A stretch of 64,000 nucleotides of DNA from Meinhardsimonia xiamenensis (GTDB taxonomy: Bacteria; Pseudomonadota; Alphaproteobacteria; Rhodobacterales; Rhodobacteraceae): the NCBI RefSeq assembly GCF_900102905.1, contig NZ_FNFV01000001.1, forward strand, positions 69,501 through 133,500, given 5' to 3'. This document shows, piece after piece, positions 1-8,405 of this stretch (positions are counted from its first letter, which is position 1; each line of letters begins with the position of its first letter). The position numbers and the translations under genes were made by a program. Below the pieces are notes generated by a model that saw only the letters and a list, made by a program, of their open reading frames with translations, did no database searches and was not told the origin of the DNA.

Positions 1-373
1 CGACCACCTCGACGCCGCCGAGTGCGCCTTCGGCCACCAGCATCGCCTCCTTCTCGCCGGTGGCCTTCTGCGCCGCCTTCAGCCGGTCGGGGTATCTCTT
101 CTGGTCGCGAAAATGCAGCGGGTCGTGCACGGGCTCGGGCACCTCGATCTCGACGAACGCGCCACCGTCGAAGAGCGCTCTGAGCCGGTCGCGCGGCGAG
201 ATCGCCATGTGATGGTCGCACTGCGTGCAGACGTTGAGGTTTTCCTTCACCTCGCGGTGAAACAGCATCGTCCCGCACTCGGGGCATTTGATCCACAGGT
301 TCTCGGGCACCTCGCGGCGCGTGCCGAAAAGCGAGCCGAGCTTCGGCCGGACATAGTTGGTGATCCAGTTCAT
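1..373 (-). CDS. accD: Acetyl-CoA carboxylase carboxyltransferase subunit beta, 5' part
   Basis: N-terminal 124 residues of AccD, cut by the left window edge. AccD forms the carboxyltransferase of acetyl-CoA carboxylase together with AccA and makes malonyl-CoA for fatty acid synthesis in the cytoplasm. The protein opens with MNWITNYVRPKLGSLF. It carries the four-cysteine zinc ribbon typical of AccD (C30 and C33 in KCPECG, C49 and C52 in CTQC), followed by the start of the crotonase-like fold (SPRDRLRALFDGG). The ATG at 371-373 fits the usual family N-terminus. The next gene on this strand ends at 437, so accD could be its downstream partner, but the products are unrelated. Confidence 0.95.
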   Translation of the reverse strand, partial: MNWITNYVRPKLGSLFGTRREVPENLWIKCPECGTMLFHREVKENLNVCTQCDHHMAISPRDRLRALFDGGAFVEIEVPEPVHDPLHFRDQKRYPDRLKAAQKATGEKEAMLVAEGALGGVEVV

Positions 374-436
374 CTCTCGGTGCCCTTGCGTGAAAGGATC
401 GCGCTGGCAGATAAGCGCGGCGGGCGCGAATTGCAA

Positions 437-1318
437 TCAGCGCGTCAGGAGAAGCCGCACCAGAAGCCACGCCGCCGCCATCGCCGCGAGATCGTGCAGC
501 ACCATCGGCCCCAGCGCGGCGATGTCGCGCGCCTCATAAGGCGTGAGCCACAGCGCAAGGCCCGGAATCGTGCCCTTGGTGGCCAGCACGAGAATCGCGA
601 AGACATTGTTGGCGAAGTGAAAGCCCCATGCCGCGCCAAGGCTGCCCGTGGCGGCGACGAGATCGGCGGCGATCAGCCCGAAGAGCGCGGCCGCGGCCAC
701 CACCAGAAGCGCCGAGGCGCCGCCCGCCGCCGGGTCGAAGTGAAGCGCGCCGAAGATCAGGCTCGGCAGCACCATCCAGGCGAGGCGGCGGCGAAAGCGC
801 ACGGCGAGCTGTTGCAACAGGTAGCCGCGGAACAGGACCTCCTCCGCGCCGGTCTGGATCAGCACGCCGAGAAGCGCGAGCGGCAGGAGGCGCAGCCACA
901 GATCGAAGGGCAGGCCGGGCTCGGGCGTGAAGCTCCTGCGCCAGAGCGCCACGGAAAGCCCGCTCATGATCGCCACAACCGCGGCCGCGACCAGGAAATG
1001 CAGAACGACACGCCCCGCCGGCCCGAAGAGCGTGGCCGCGCGCCGGCCATGCAGGAGGCGCACCGCGATCGCGGGGCCAAGCGCCATGCCCAGAAAGCTC
1101 AGAAGCAGCAGGAGCGCGCCCGTGGGCGTCGTCCCCCGCACCATGCCGGCGAGAATCGGGGGCGCCTCGGGCCCGGCCAGCCACGCCACCAGCCCGACGA
1201 GCGCCCCGACATAACCGGCATAGACGAGCGCGCAGAGGATCACGCCAAGGATCAGCCGCCAGAGCTCGGGGCGCGCGCGCGCCGGTGCGAGATAGGTTTC
1301 GAAGTCGGGGTTGAACAC
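437..1318 (-). CDS. CPBP family intramembrane glutamic endopeptidase
   Basis: A 293-residue polytopic membrane protein of the CPBP (CAAX protease and bacteriocin-processing, Abi) family. The conserved motifs are present: EEVLFR (E159, E160, R164), a histidine in GALHFDP (H193) and HFANN (H234, N237). These form the intramembrane active site in the family. About seven or eight hydrophobic segments surround them. I chose the GTG at 1318, reading [10 protein letters not shown], because a strong AGGGAGG ribosome site sits just upstream; the open frame extends further but its extra N-terminus is low-complexity and overlaps the leader of ilvD. The substrate is unknown. It is divergent from ilvD across an intergenic region with an 18-bp tandem repeat. 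Confidence 0.88.
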   Translation of the reverse strand: MFNPDFETYLAPARARPELWRLILGVILCALVYAGYVGALVGLVAWLAGPEAPPILAGMVRGTTPTGALLLLLSFLGMALGPAIAVRLLHGRRAATLFGPAGRVVLHFLVAAAVVAIMSGLSVALWRRSFTPEPGLPFDLWLRLLPLALLGVLIQTGAEEVLFRGYLLQQLAVRFRRRLAWMVLPSLIFGALHFDPAAGGASALLVVAAAALFGLIAADLVAATGSLGAAWGFHFANNVFAILVLATKGTIPGLALWLTPYEARDIAALGPMVLHDLAAMAAAWLLVRLLLTR

Positions 1319-1390
1319 GGCCGCCTCCCTTGCTGCGAACCCGCCCGACACTAGGGCTGCCGCGGGCGGGCGTCCATTCCCGCGGTCCTG

Positions 1391-1426
1391 TCCCTCGTGC
1401 ATCCGGGGTCCCTTGTGCATCCGGGG
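1391..1426. promoter_or_regulatory. Tandem 18-bp direct repeat between divergent genes
   Basis: Two adjacent copies of TCCCTYGTGCATCCGGGG (1391-1408 and 1409-1426) differ at one position only. They sit 44 bp upstream of the ilvD start and 73 bp upstream of the CPBP protease start. A tandem near-identical repeat in a short divergent intergenic region is what a two-site operator would look like. It could instead be a chance slippage duplication. No regulator is identified. Confidence 0.45.
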
Positions 1427-1469
1427 AGGCTTCACTATTCCGAGGGCGCCGCTCAATGGGAGGTGCACG

Positions 1470-3203
1470 ATGCTCAAGCGCAACTTCGACAAGTCCCGTC
1501 TGCCCAGCCGTCACGCCACCGTCGGCCCCGAAAGGGCGCCGCACCGCTCTTACTACTACGCTATGGGGCTGTCGGATGAGGAAATCGCCCAGCCTTTCGT
1601 GGGCGTCGCCACCTGCTGGAACGAGGCCGCGCCCTGCAACATCGCGCTGAACCGCCAGGCGCAGGCGGTGAAGCTCGGCGTGAAGGCCGCGGGCGGCACC
1701 CCGCGCGAATTCACCACCATCACCGTTACCGACGGCATCGCCATGGGGCACGAGGGGATGCGCTCCTCGCTGGTGAGCCGCGAGGCGATTGCCGACAGCG
1801 TCGAGCTGACCATGCGCGGACACAGCTACGACGCGCTCGTCGGGCTTGCCGGCTGCGACAAGTCGCTGCCGGGGATGATGATGGCCATGGTGCGGCTCAA
1901 TGTGCCCTCCGTCTTCATCTATGGCGGGTCGATCCTGCCGGGCCGGCTCGACGGCCGCGACGTGACCGTTCAGGACGTGTTCGAGGCGGTGGGCCAGCAT
2001 CAGGCCGGCAATCTCTCCGACGAGGCACTGGCGGTGCTCGAGCGCGTCGCCTGCCCATCGGCCGGCGCCTGCGGCGGCCAGTTCACCGCCAACACCATGG
2101 CCTGCGTTTCCGAGGCGATCGGGCTGGCGCTGCCCAACTCCTCGGGCGCGCCGGCGCCCTACGAGAGCCGTGACCGCTACTGCGAAGCCTCGGGCGAGGC
2201 GGTGATGAACCTCATCGAGAAGAACATTCGCGCCCGCGACATCGTCACCCGCAAGAGCCTCGAGAATGCCGCGCGCGTGGTCGCCTGCACCGGCGGCTCC
2301 ACCAACGCCGGGCTGCACCTGCCGGCAATCGCCCATGAGGCGGGCATCGAGTTCTACCTCGATGACGTTTGCGAGATCTTCAAGGACACGCCTTATTTCG
2401 TCGATCTCAAGCCGGGCGGCAAATACGTCGCCAAGGATCTCTGGGAGGCCGGCGGCGTGCCGGTGGTGATGAAGGAGCTCCGCAAGGCGGGCCTCATCCA
2501 CGAGGACTGCCTCACCGTCACCGGCCGCACCATCGGCGAGGAACTCGACCTCATCGAGCGCGAGGCCGACGGCCGGGTGATCTACCCCATCGAGTCGCCG
2601 ATCACGAAAACCGGCGGCGTGGTGGGGCTGAAGGGCAACCTCGCGCCCGAAGGTGCCATCGTGAAAGTCGCCGGCATGAGCGAGGAGGAGCAGGTGTTCC
2701 GCGGCCCGGCGCGCGTCTTCGAATGCGAGGAGGATGCCTTCGCCGCCGTCAAGGCGCGGCAGTACAAGGAGGGCGAGGTGATCGTCATCCGCAACGAGGG
2801 GCCTGCAGGCGGGCCGGGGATGCGCGAGATGCTGGCCACCACCGCCGCGATCTCCGGTCAGGGCATGGGCAAGAAGGTGGCGCTGATCACCGATGGCCGC
2901 TTCTCGGGCGCCACGCGGGGCTTCTGCGTGGGTCACGTCGGCCCCGAGGCCTATCACGGCGGGCCGATCGCGCTCGTCCGCGACGGCGACATCATCACCA
3001 TCGACGCCATCAAGGGCGAGATCAGCGTTGATCTCTCCGACGAGGAGCTCGAGCGCCGCCGTGCCGAGTGGAAGGGCCCGCGCAAGACCATCTACACCTC
3101 CGGCGCGCTGTGGAAATACGCGCAGCTTGTCGGCCCGACCTACAAGGGCGCCGTCACTCATCCTGGCGGGGCTGCCGAAGGCCATTCCTACATGGACCTC
3201 TAG
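1470..3203 (+). CDS. ilvD: Dihydroxy-acid dehydratase
   Basis: A 577-residue IlvD, which dehydrates 2,3-dihydroxy-isovalerate and its methylvalerate homologue to 2-keto acids in valine, leucine, isoleucine and pantothenate synthesis. Signature segments are present: CWNEAAPC (C49, C56), [10 protein letters not shown] (D88), GCDKSLPGM (C129, with the lysine that is carbamylated in the family) and [10 protein letters not shown] (C201). The cysteines of these blocks hold the iron-sulfur cluster, and the length matches the family. The ATG at 1470 follows GGGAGGTG at a good distance; longer in-frame starts upstream would run into the repeat region. The next gene, a lipoprotein, starts 2 bp after the stop, so the two are co-transcribed. 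Confidence 0.97.
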   Translation: MLKRNFDKSRLPSRHATVGPERAPHRSYYYAMGLSDEEIAQPFVGVATCWNEAAPCNIALNRQAQAVKLGVKAAGGTPREFTTITVTDGIAMGHEGMRSSLVSREAIADSVELTMRGHSYDALVGLAGCDKSLPGMMMAMVRLNVPSVFIYGGSILPGRLDGRDVTVQDVFEAVGQHQAGNLSDEALAVLERVACPSAGACGGQFTANTMACVSEAIGLALPNSSGAPAPYESRDRYCEASGEAVMNLIEKNIRARDIVTRKSLENAARVVACTGGSTNAGLHLPAIAHEAGIEFYLDDVCEIFKDTPYFVDLKPGGKYVAKDLWEAGGVPVVMKELRKAGLIHEDCLTVTGRTIGEELDLIEREADGRVIYPIESPITKTGGVVGLKGNLAPEGAIVKVAGMSEEEQVFRGPARVFECEEDAFAAVKARQYKEGEVIVIRNEGPAGGPGMREMLATTAAISGQGMGKKVALITDGRFSGATRGFCVGHVGPEAYHGGPIALVRDGDIITIDAIKGEISVDLSDEELERRRAEWKGPRKTIYTSGALWKYAQLVGPTYKGAVTHPGGAAEGHSYMDL

Positions 3204-3204
3204 C

Positions 3205-3906
3205 ATGGCCCTGCCGCTGCGCGCGGCCGCCCTCGCGGGCGGCCTTGCACTTGTCCTTGCCGGTTGCAGCGGCAGCGGCATGACCTCCTTCGGCCGTGCC
3301 GCGCCAACCGAAATGGCCGTGGCGCGCGGCGCCGTGATCGTCGTCGGTCCCGAGGGCTATTGCGTGGACCGCCGCGCCAGCCGCGGCGGTGAACCGGCAT
3401 TCGTCCTCCTGGCCAGCTGCGCTGCGATCACCGGTGATCCGGCGGCTCCCCGTCCGCTCGTGGCCGGTCTGCTGACCGCCTCGGTGACCGAAGCCAGGGT
3501 CGAGGGCGCCACGCCCGATATCATGCGCAGCTTCTTCGTCAGCCCGGCAGGGCGCGCGGCGCTGGCACGCGATGGGAAGCCTTCGTCCGTGCGCGTCCTC
3601 GACTCCTTCGTCGAGGGCGATGCGGTGATGATGTTCATCGAGGATACCGGCGCCGGCGCGCCGCCGGGCACCGTGCCGCTCTACTGGCGCGGCGTCTTCG
3701 CGCTCAACGGACAGCTGGTGACGCTGTCGGTACTGAGTTTCGCCAGCCGCCCCATGAGCCGCGACGCCGGCTTGGCAACCCTGCGCGCCTTCATCTCGCG
3801 CGTCGAGAGGCACAGCCCGCCGCCGCGTGCCGCCGAGGAGACCGAGGCGAAGGGCAGGCGCGGACCAGCGCCCCTTTCCAGCCTGCTTTCCCGTTTGCTA
3901 AGGTGA
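3205..3906 (+). CDS. Putative lipoprotein, unknown function
   Basis: A 233-residue protein with a type II signal peptide: MALPLRAAALAGGLALVLAGC, lipobox LAGC. It would be anchored in a membrane facing the periplasm. The mature part shows no motif I recognise. It has paired cysteines (C53 in EGYCVD, C71 in LASCAA), a conserved-looking core (YWRGVFALNGQLVTLSV) and a basic, proline-rich tail after the last strand. The start is 1 bp after the ilvD stop codon, and the stop overlaps the region just before the DUF6478 gene. Its function is unknown; linkage to ilvD looks like operon packing rather than pathway logic. Confidence 0.8.
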   Translation: MALPLRAAALAGGLALVLAGCSGSGMTSFGRAAPTEMAVARGAVIVVGPEGYCVDRRASRGGEPAFVLLASCAAITGDPAAPRPLVAGLLTASVTEARVEGATPDIMRSFFVSPAGRAALARDGKPSSVRVLDSFVEGDAVMMFIEDTGAGAPPGTVPLYWRGVFALNGQLVTLSVLSFASRPMSRDAGLATLRAFISRVERHSPPPRAAEETEAKGRRGPAPLSSLLSRLLR

Positions 3907-3974
3907 AACCGGGCGTTGGTATCCTGCGCGCGCGGCAGGCACGACGTTCATCGGCAGGGGGCACGAGGCAGGGC

Positions 3975-4748
3975 ATGTCGAGACTGATTGACGGCGCGCT
4001 TGGGCGGCTGCGGCATGCGGCCGAGCTTCGCCGGTGGCGCCGGGCCGAACGAAGGGCGGGCACGCTTGACCTCGCCCGGTTGCGCAGTCTTCGCGACCGC
4101 GCGCAGAGCCTGCGCCGCCAGATAGACCGTTTTCTCGACGTCGCCAATGACCGGCTCGCGCTGCCCGCCATCGGCTCCAATGCCATCCAGAAGCCCCTTT
4201 TCACCGACTGGGCGTGGCGGCCCGAGCTCTGGCGGCGGCCCGTATCCCCACCGGGAATGTCCTCGGTCGCCTCCAAGACGGATATCGGGCCGAAACTGAA
4301 GATCTTTCACGACTGCCGGGTGTCGGAGCTGACGATCCGCCAGGTGCGGAACCAGCGGGAAAGCGACCTTGCCCCCTTCGGTCTGCGCATGGACGTTTTC
4401 GCCTTCGACGGCAGCTTTCTCAGCCTCGTGCTCGAAGTTCCGAAGGAGGGCGTGGCCGGGTTGCAGCGCCGCCATCTGGTGCGTCTCGCCACGGTGCTGG
4501 AGATGGAACGGCCGCTCGAGATCTTCGCCCGCCTCAACATCCGCCACGGGCCCAACACCGAGCAGATCGTGCGCGAGTTGCCGCTGGACAAGCCGGAAGT
4601 GTCTGTCGATTTCGACCTCGCCTATACCGAGCTGAACGAGAAGCGGGTGGAGCACATGTGGCTCGACCTCATCTTCGAGGGCGCGGCGATGAACCAGATC
4701 ACCCTGCGCGACGTGGCGCTCACCCGGCGCCCGCGCGCCGAACTGTGA
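3975..4748 (+). CDS. DUF6478 family protein
   Basis: A 257-residue soluble protein that I recognise as DUF6478, a family I know only from Rhodobacterales and whose function is unknown. The N-terminus is a basic helical region (MSRLIDGALGRLRHAAELRR). A conserved core follows, with GSNAIQKPL, DWAWRPELWR, FHDCRVSELTIRQVRNQ, DVFAFDGSFLSLVLEVP, IFARLNIRHGPNTEQIVREL and EGAAMNQITLRDVALTRRPRAEL. The ATG at 3975 is preferred over the in-frame ATG at 3903, because the extra 24 residues overlap the previous gene and look non-conserved. The next gene begins 7 bp downstream and is probably co-transcribed. There are no membrane segments or known catalytic motifs. Confidence 0.85.
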   Translation: MSRLIDGALGRLRHAAELRRWRRAERRAGTLDLARLRSLRDRAQSLRRQIDRFLDVANDRLALPAIGSNAIQKPLFTDWAWRPELWRRPVSPPGMSSVASKTDIGPKLKIFHDCRVSELTIRQVRNQRESDLAPFGLRMDVFAFDGSFLSLVLEVPKEGVAGLQRRHLVRLATVLEMERPLEIFARLNIRHGPNTEQIVRELPLDKPEVSVDFDLAYTELNEKRVEHMWLDLIFEGAAMNQITLRDVALTRRPRAEL

Positions 4749-4755
4749 GGATCGC

Positions 4756-5166
4756 ATGAGCGCAAGGCCTGAAGCGGAAGATCGGGGGCTCACCCTGGTC
4801 AAGACCCAGCTCAGGGGCGGCGTCTGGGAAGGCGTCCTGAGCTGCGCGACCGGCGCGCCGACGCCGCCGGCGCTCGAGATCTTCCACCCCGGCGGCGCCA
4901 TCGAGGACTTCACGCTCGAGCCGGTGCCGGGCGAGGAGGTCGCCTTTCTCCTGCGCATTCCGCTGGGGCGCGAGCTGATCTCCGACGGCGTGCACCTCGT
5001 CACCATCGCAGAGCGCGAAACCGGCACCGTTCTGGGCCGCGTGACCATTGCAGCCGATGCCGACGAAACGGAAGACTTGCGGGCCGAAGTGCGGCTTCTT
5101 CGCGCCGAGCTCGACATGCTCAAGCGCGCCTTCCGCCGCCATTGCGTGGAAACCGGCGCCATGTGA
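4756..5166 (+). CDS. Conserved hypothetical protein with C-terminal coiled coil
   Basis: A 136-residue acidic protein that I cannot assign to a named family. The N-terminal 90 residues look like a small beta-rich domain (GGVWEGVLSC, PALEIFHPGG, EEVAFLLRIPLGRELISDGVH). The last 35 residues form a predicted coiled coil (DLRAEVRLLRAELDMLKRAF). It starts 7 bp after the DUF6478 gene stop, with a GAGGA site overlapping that stop, so the two are very likely translated from one mRNA. A partner relationship with the DUF6478 protein is my inference from this coupling. Confidence 0.8.
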   Translation: MSARPEAEDRGLTLVKTQLRGGVWEGVLSCATGAPTPPALEIFHPGGAIEDFTLEPVPGEEVAFLLRIPLGRELISDGVHLVTIAERETGTVLGRVTIAADADETEDLRAEVRLLRAELDMLKRAFRRHCVETGAM

Positions 5167-5238
5167 GCCGGCTGACGTCGCGTCCCGCGTGACAGCGGCG
5201 CGCGCCCGCGCCATTCTGCGCGCCTGAGCGGAGGCCCG

Positions 5239-7266
5239 ATGATGAGCGCATATCCCCATCTTCTCTCGCCCCTCGACCTCGGCCATGTCGTCCTGCCCAA
5301 CCGGGTTCTGATGGGCTCGATGCACACCAATCTCGAGGAGACGGGCGACTGGAACCGTGTGGCCGAGTTCTACGCCGCGCGCGCGCGCGGTGGTGCGGCT
5401 CTCATGGTCACCGGCGGAATGGCGCCAAACCCGGAGGGCGCGGTTTTTCCCGGTGCGGCGGGGCTTTTCACGCCGGAGGACATTGCCAATCATCGTATCG
5501 TCACCCGCCGCGTGCATGAGGAGGGTGGGCGCATCGCCATGCAGATCCTGCACGCCGGACGCTACGCCTACAGCCCCGACTGCGTGGCGCCCTCGCCGAT
5601 CAAGTCGCCGATCTCGCCCTTCCCGCCGAAGGAGCTCGACGAGGCGGGCATAAGAAAGCAGATCGCCGATTTCGCCACCGCCGCCGCCCGCGCCCGCGAG
5701 GCAGGCTATGACGGGGTCGAGGTGATGGGCTCGGAGGGCTACCTCATCAACGAGTTCCTCGTCACCCGCACCAACAAGCGCACCGATGACTGGGGCGGGA
5801 GCTACGAGAACCGCATGCGCTTTCCGCTCGAGGTTCTGCGGGCGGTGCGCGCGGCCGTGGGCGAGGACTTCATTGTCATCTATCGCCTCTCGATGATCGA
5901 CCTCGTGCCCGAGGGCTCGAGCTGGGACGAAGTGGTGCAACTCGCCCGCGAGGTGGAGAAGGCCGGCGTCAACCTCATCAACACCGGCATCGGCTGGCAC
6001 GAGGCGCGGGTGCCTACCATTGCCACCTCGGTGCCGCGCGGCGCCTTCACCTGGGTGACGAAGAAGCTGATGGGCCACGTCTCGGTGCCCGTCATCACCT
6101 CGAACCGCATCAACACGCCCGAGCTCGCCGAGCGCGTGCTCGCCGAGGGCTGCGCCGACATGGTCTCGCTTGCCCGCCCCTTCCTCGCCGACCCCGATTT
6201 CGTGGCCAAGGCGGCGGCGGGGCGGGCGCGCGAGATCGCCCCCTGCATCGCCTGCAATCAGGCCTGTCTCGACCACACCTTTCAGGGCAGGATCTCCACC
6301 TGCCTCGTCAACCCGCGCGCGGCCTACGAGACCGAGCTCGTCATCGAGCCCGCCGCGCGGCCGCGCCGCATTGCCGTGGTCGGCGCGGGGCCTGCCGGCA
6401 TGTCGGCGGCCATCACCGCCGCCCAGCGCGGGCATCTGGTGACGCTCTTCGAGAAGGACACGGTCATCGGCGGCCAGCTCAACATGGCGCGCGTCATCCC
6501 CGGCAAGGAGGAGTTTGACGGGCTCGTGGAATGGTTCGGGACCATGCTGGAGCAAACCGGCGTGGAGTTGGAACTGGGCGTGGAGGCCAGCCCCGCGCTT
6601 CTCGATGGGTTTGACGCCGTCGTGGTGGCCACCGGTGTGCGCCCCCGCGACCCGCGGATCCCCGGTCAGGATGCGCCGCATGTGCTCAGCTACATCGACG
6701 TGCTGCGCGGCGGCGCCGAGGTCGGCGATCGGGTCGCGATCATCGGCGCCGGAGGCATCGGCTTCGACGTGGCCGAATTCCTCGTCACCACCGAGAGCCC
6801 GACGCTCAACCTGCGTGAATGGCTCGAGGAGTGGGGCGTGGAAGACCCCGAGCGCGCCCGCGGCGGGCTTGACCCGAAAGGCCCCCACCCCGCGCCGCCC
6901 GCGCGCCGAGTGACGCTGATGCAGCGCTCGCCCGAACGCCCCGGCAAGCGGCTTGGCAAGACCACGGGCTGGATCCACCGCGCCCAGCTCAGGATGAAGG
7001 GTGTCGAGATGCTCTCGGGCGTCAACTACGAACGGATCGACGCCGACGGGCTGCACATATCCTTCGGGCCGGCGCGCGAGAGGCCGCGCGTGCTCGAGGT
7101 TGACAACATCGTCATCTGCGCCGGTCAGGAAAGCGAGCGCGGGCTTGCCGACGCGCTGGCAGCAGCGGGCGCCGAGGTGCATGTGATCGGCGGGGCCGAT
7201 GTCGCCGCCGAGCTCGACGCCAAGCGCGCGATCGGACAGGGCACGCGGCTCGCCGCCCGGCTCTGA
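5239..7266 (+). CDS. fadH: NADPH-dependent 2,4-dienoyl-CoA reductase
   Basis: A 675-residue flavoprotein closely resembling Escherichia coli FadH along its whole length (for example PNRVLMGSMHTNLEE, GYDGVEVMGSEGYLINEF, NTGIGWHEARVPTIA). It reduces 2,4-dienoyl-CoA intermediates during beta-oxidation of unsaturated fatty acids. Domain order: an FMN-binding TIM barrel (about 1-330); a [4Fe-4S] cluster motif CIACNQAC plus a later C (from about residue 335); an FAD-binding Rossmann segment VVGAGPAGMSAA (about 380); and an NADPH-binding segment IIGAGGIGFDVAEF (about 500). The start gives the E. coli-like N-terminus. It is followed by a LysR regulator on the same strand 151 bp downstream. Confidence 0.95.
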   Translation: MMSAYPHLLSPLDLGHVVLPNRVLMGSMHTNLEETGDWNRVAEFYAARARGGAALMVTGGMAPNPEGAVFPGAAGLFTPEDIANHRIVTRRVHEEGGRIAMQILHAGRYAYSPDCVAPSPIKSPISPFPPKELDEAGIRKQIADFATAAARAREAGYDGVEVMGSEGYLINEFLVTRTNKRTDDWGGSYENRMRFPLEVLRAVRAAVGEDFIVIYRLSMIDLVPEGSSWDEVVQLAREVEKAGVNLINTGIGWHEARVPTIATSVPRGAFTWVTKKLMGHVSVPVITSNRINTPELAERVLAEGCADMVSLARPFLADPDFVAKAAAGRAREIAPCIACNQACLDHTFQGRISTCLVNPRAAYETELVIEPAARPRRIAVVGAGPAGMSAAITAAQRGHLVTLFEKDTVIGGQLNMARVIPGKEEFDGLVEWFGTMLEQTGVELELGVEASPALLDGFDAVVVATGVRPRDPRIPGQDAPHVLSYIDVLRGGAEVGDRVAIIGAGGIGFDVAEFLVTTESPTLNLREWLEEWGVEDPERARGGLDPKGPHPAPPARRVTLMQRSPERPGKRLGKTTGWIHRAQLRMKGVEMLSGVNYERIDADGLHISFGPARERPRVLEVDNIVICAGQESERGLADALAAAGAEVHVIGGADVAAELDAKRAIGQGTRLAARL

Positions 7267-7329
7267 GCGCCGGCTGTTTCCATTGCGGCAACAGTCCGGT
7301 TTCCGGTCGGCCGACTTTCGGTCCGAATT

Positions 7330-7344
7330 CCCGATATTGTCGGG
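7330..7344. promoter_or_regulatory. Small inverted repeat upstream of the lysR gene
   Basis: CCCGATATTGTCGGG has two 5-bp arms around a 5-bp centre and lies 74 bp before the LysR start. LysR proteins often bind interrupted dyads near their own promoters, so this is a possible autoregulatory site. The match is short and could be chance. Confidence 0.25.
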
Positions 7345-7417
7345 GAGGTTCCGCAATCTCGCCGGAATTCGGCGGCATATCGTTTCGCCGTGGGGCCGAA
7401 ATGATGCGAGTGACGAG

Positions 7418-8323
7418 ATGGACCGTTTGACCGAGATGGAGGCCTTTGCGACCGTCGTTGACCAGGGCGGTTTCACCGATGCTGCCAAGAAGCTGGGAAT
7501 TTCAAAGTCCGCCGTGTCCAAGCATGTCTCCTCGCTGGAACAGCGGCTGGGCGCGCGGCTGCTCAACCGTACCACGCGGCGGGTAAGTCCGACGGAGATC
7601 GGGCTGATCTTCTACGACCGCGCGCGAAAGGTGCTCAACGATGCCGGCGAAGCCGAGGCGCTGGTCACCGCAATGCAGTCGGCGCCTTCGGGGCTTTTGC
7701 GCATTTCGGTGGCCACCGACTTCGGCGTGAACCACATCTCGCCGATACTGGGGGAGTTTCTTCAGACCTACCCCGAAATCAGCATCAACATGGTGCTCAA
7801 CAACCGCTTCGTCGAGCTGATTTCGGAGGGATTCGACATGGCCATCCGAATCGGCGAGCTGGAGGATTCATCGCTGCGGGCGCGCAAGCTGACCGAGACA
7901 ACGAAGCGGATGATCGCCTCGCCGTCCTATTTCCAGCGCTACGGCCGGCCGATGAAGATCGACGATCTCAACGAGCACAAGCTTCTGCATTATTCCAGCC
8001 AGGCCTCGGGCAGTGTCTGGAAGATCACCGCGCCCTCCGGCGAGAAGCGCCAGGTGCGCACCTCCGGCTGGCTCAGCGTCAATGACGGCCAATCGCTGCT
8101 GAACGCCGCAATCAGCGGGCTCGGCATCGCCTATCTGCCGAGCTACCTCTACCACGACGCCATGGCGAAGGGGCTTGTCGAGGAGGCGATTCCCGACCTG
8201 CCGCGGGAGACGCTGGGCATCTACGCCGTATATCCGCCCGGCCGCTTCACCCAGCCCAAGGTGCGCGCCTTCATCGACTTTCTTGTCGAGAAGTTCGCCG
8301 ACAAGGGGCCAGACCGCTGGTAA
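7418..8323 (+). CDS. LysR family transcriptional regulator
   Basis: A 301-residue LysR-type regulator. The N-terminal winged helix-turn-helix is clear (MEAFATVVDQGGFTDAAKKL, SKSAVSKHVSSLEQRLGARL, NRTTRRVSPTEIG). A periplasmic-binding-protein-like effector domain follows, from about residue 90, with SGLLRISVATDFGVNHISP at its start. It belongs to the common subgroup with segments such as MAIRIGELEDSSLRARKL. The ATG at 7418 gives the expected distance from the start to the helix-turn-helix; longer starts overlap the end of fadH. It lies downstream of fadH on the same strand. Its target genes cannot be read from the sequence. Confidence 0.92.
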   Translation: MDRLTEMEAFATVVDQGGFTDAAKKLGISKSAVSKHVSSLEQRLGARLLNRTTRRVSPTEIGLIFYDRARKVLNDAGEAEALVTAMQSAPSGLLRISVATDFGVNHISPILGEFLQTYPEISINMVLNNRFVELISEGFDMAIRIGELEDSSLRARKLTETTKRMIASPSYFQRYGRPMKIDDLNEHKLLHYSSQASGSVWKITAPSGEKRQVRTSGWLSVNDGQSLLNAAISGLGIAYLPSYLYHDAMAKGLVEEAIPDLPRETLGIYAVYPPGRFTQPKVRAFIDFLVEKFADKGPDRW

Positions 8324-8329
8324 AGGGGC

Positions 8330-8353
8330 GGGCGCGCTGGTGCTGGCGCGCCC
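8330..8353. terminator. GC-rich hairpin between convergent genes
   Basis: Eight-base arms (GGGCGCGC and GCGCGCCC) enclose an 8-nt loop, between the convergent LysR and OmpA-like genes. There is no clear T-run, so it is only a candidate terminator or a stabilising 3' hairpin. Confidence 0.35.
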
Positions 8354-8405
8354 CGTATGCAAGGCGCGGGGGGGCATCCTGCCGCCGGCTGCGGGCCGGG
8401 GCAGC

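Noticed and set aside
534-3281. A 915-codon open frame on the minus strand
   Set aside because: It overlaps ilvD and the CPBP gene. Its composition is that of a GC-rich antisense shadow (long histidine/arginine/alanine-rich stretches, no domain), and the genes on both strands have clear families.
4720-7575. A 951-codon minus-strand open frame across fadH
   Set aside because: It is antisense to a full-length fadH with all motifs, and shows no recognisable domain or ribosome site.
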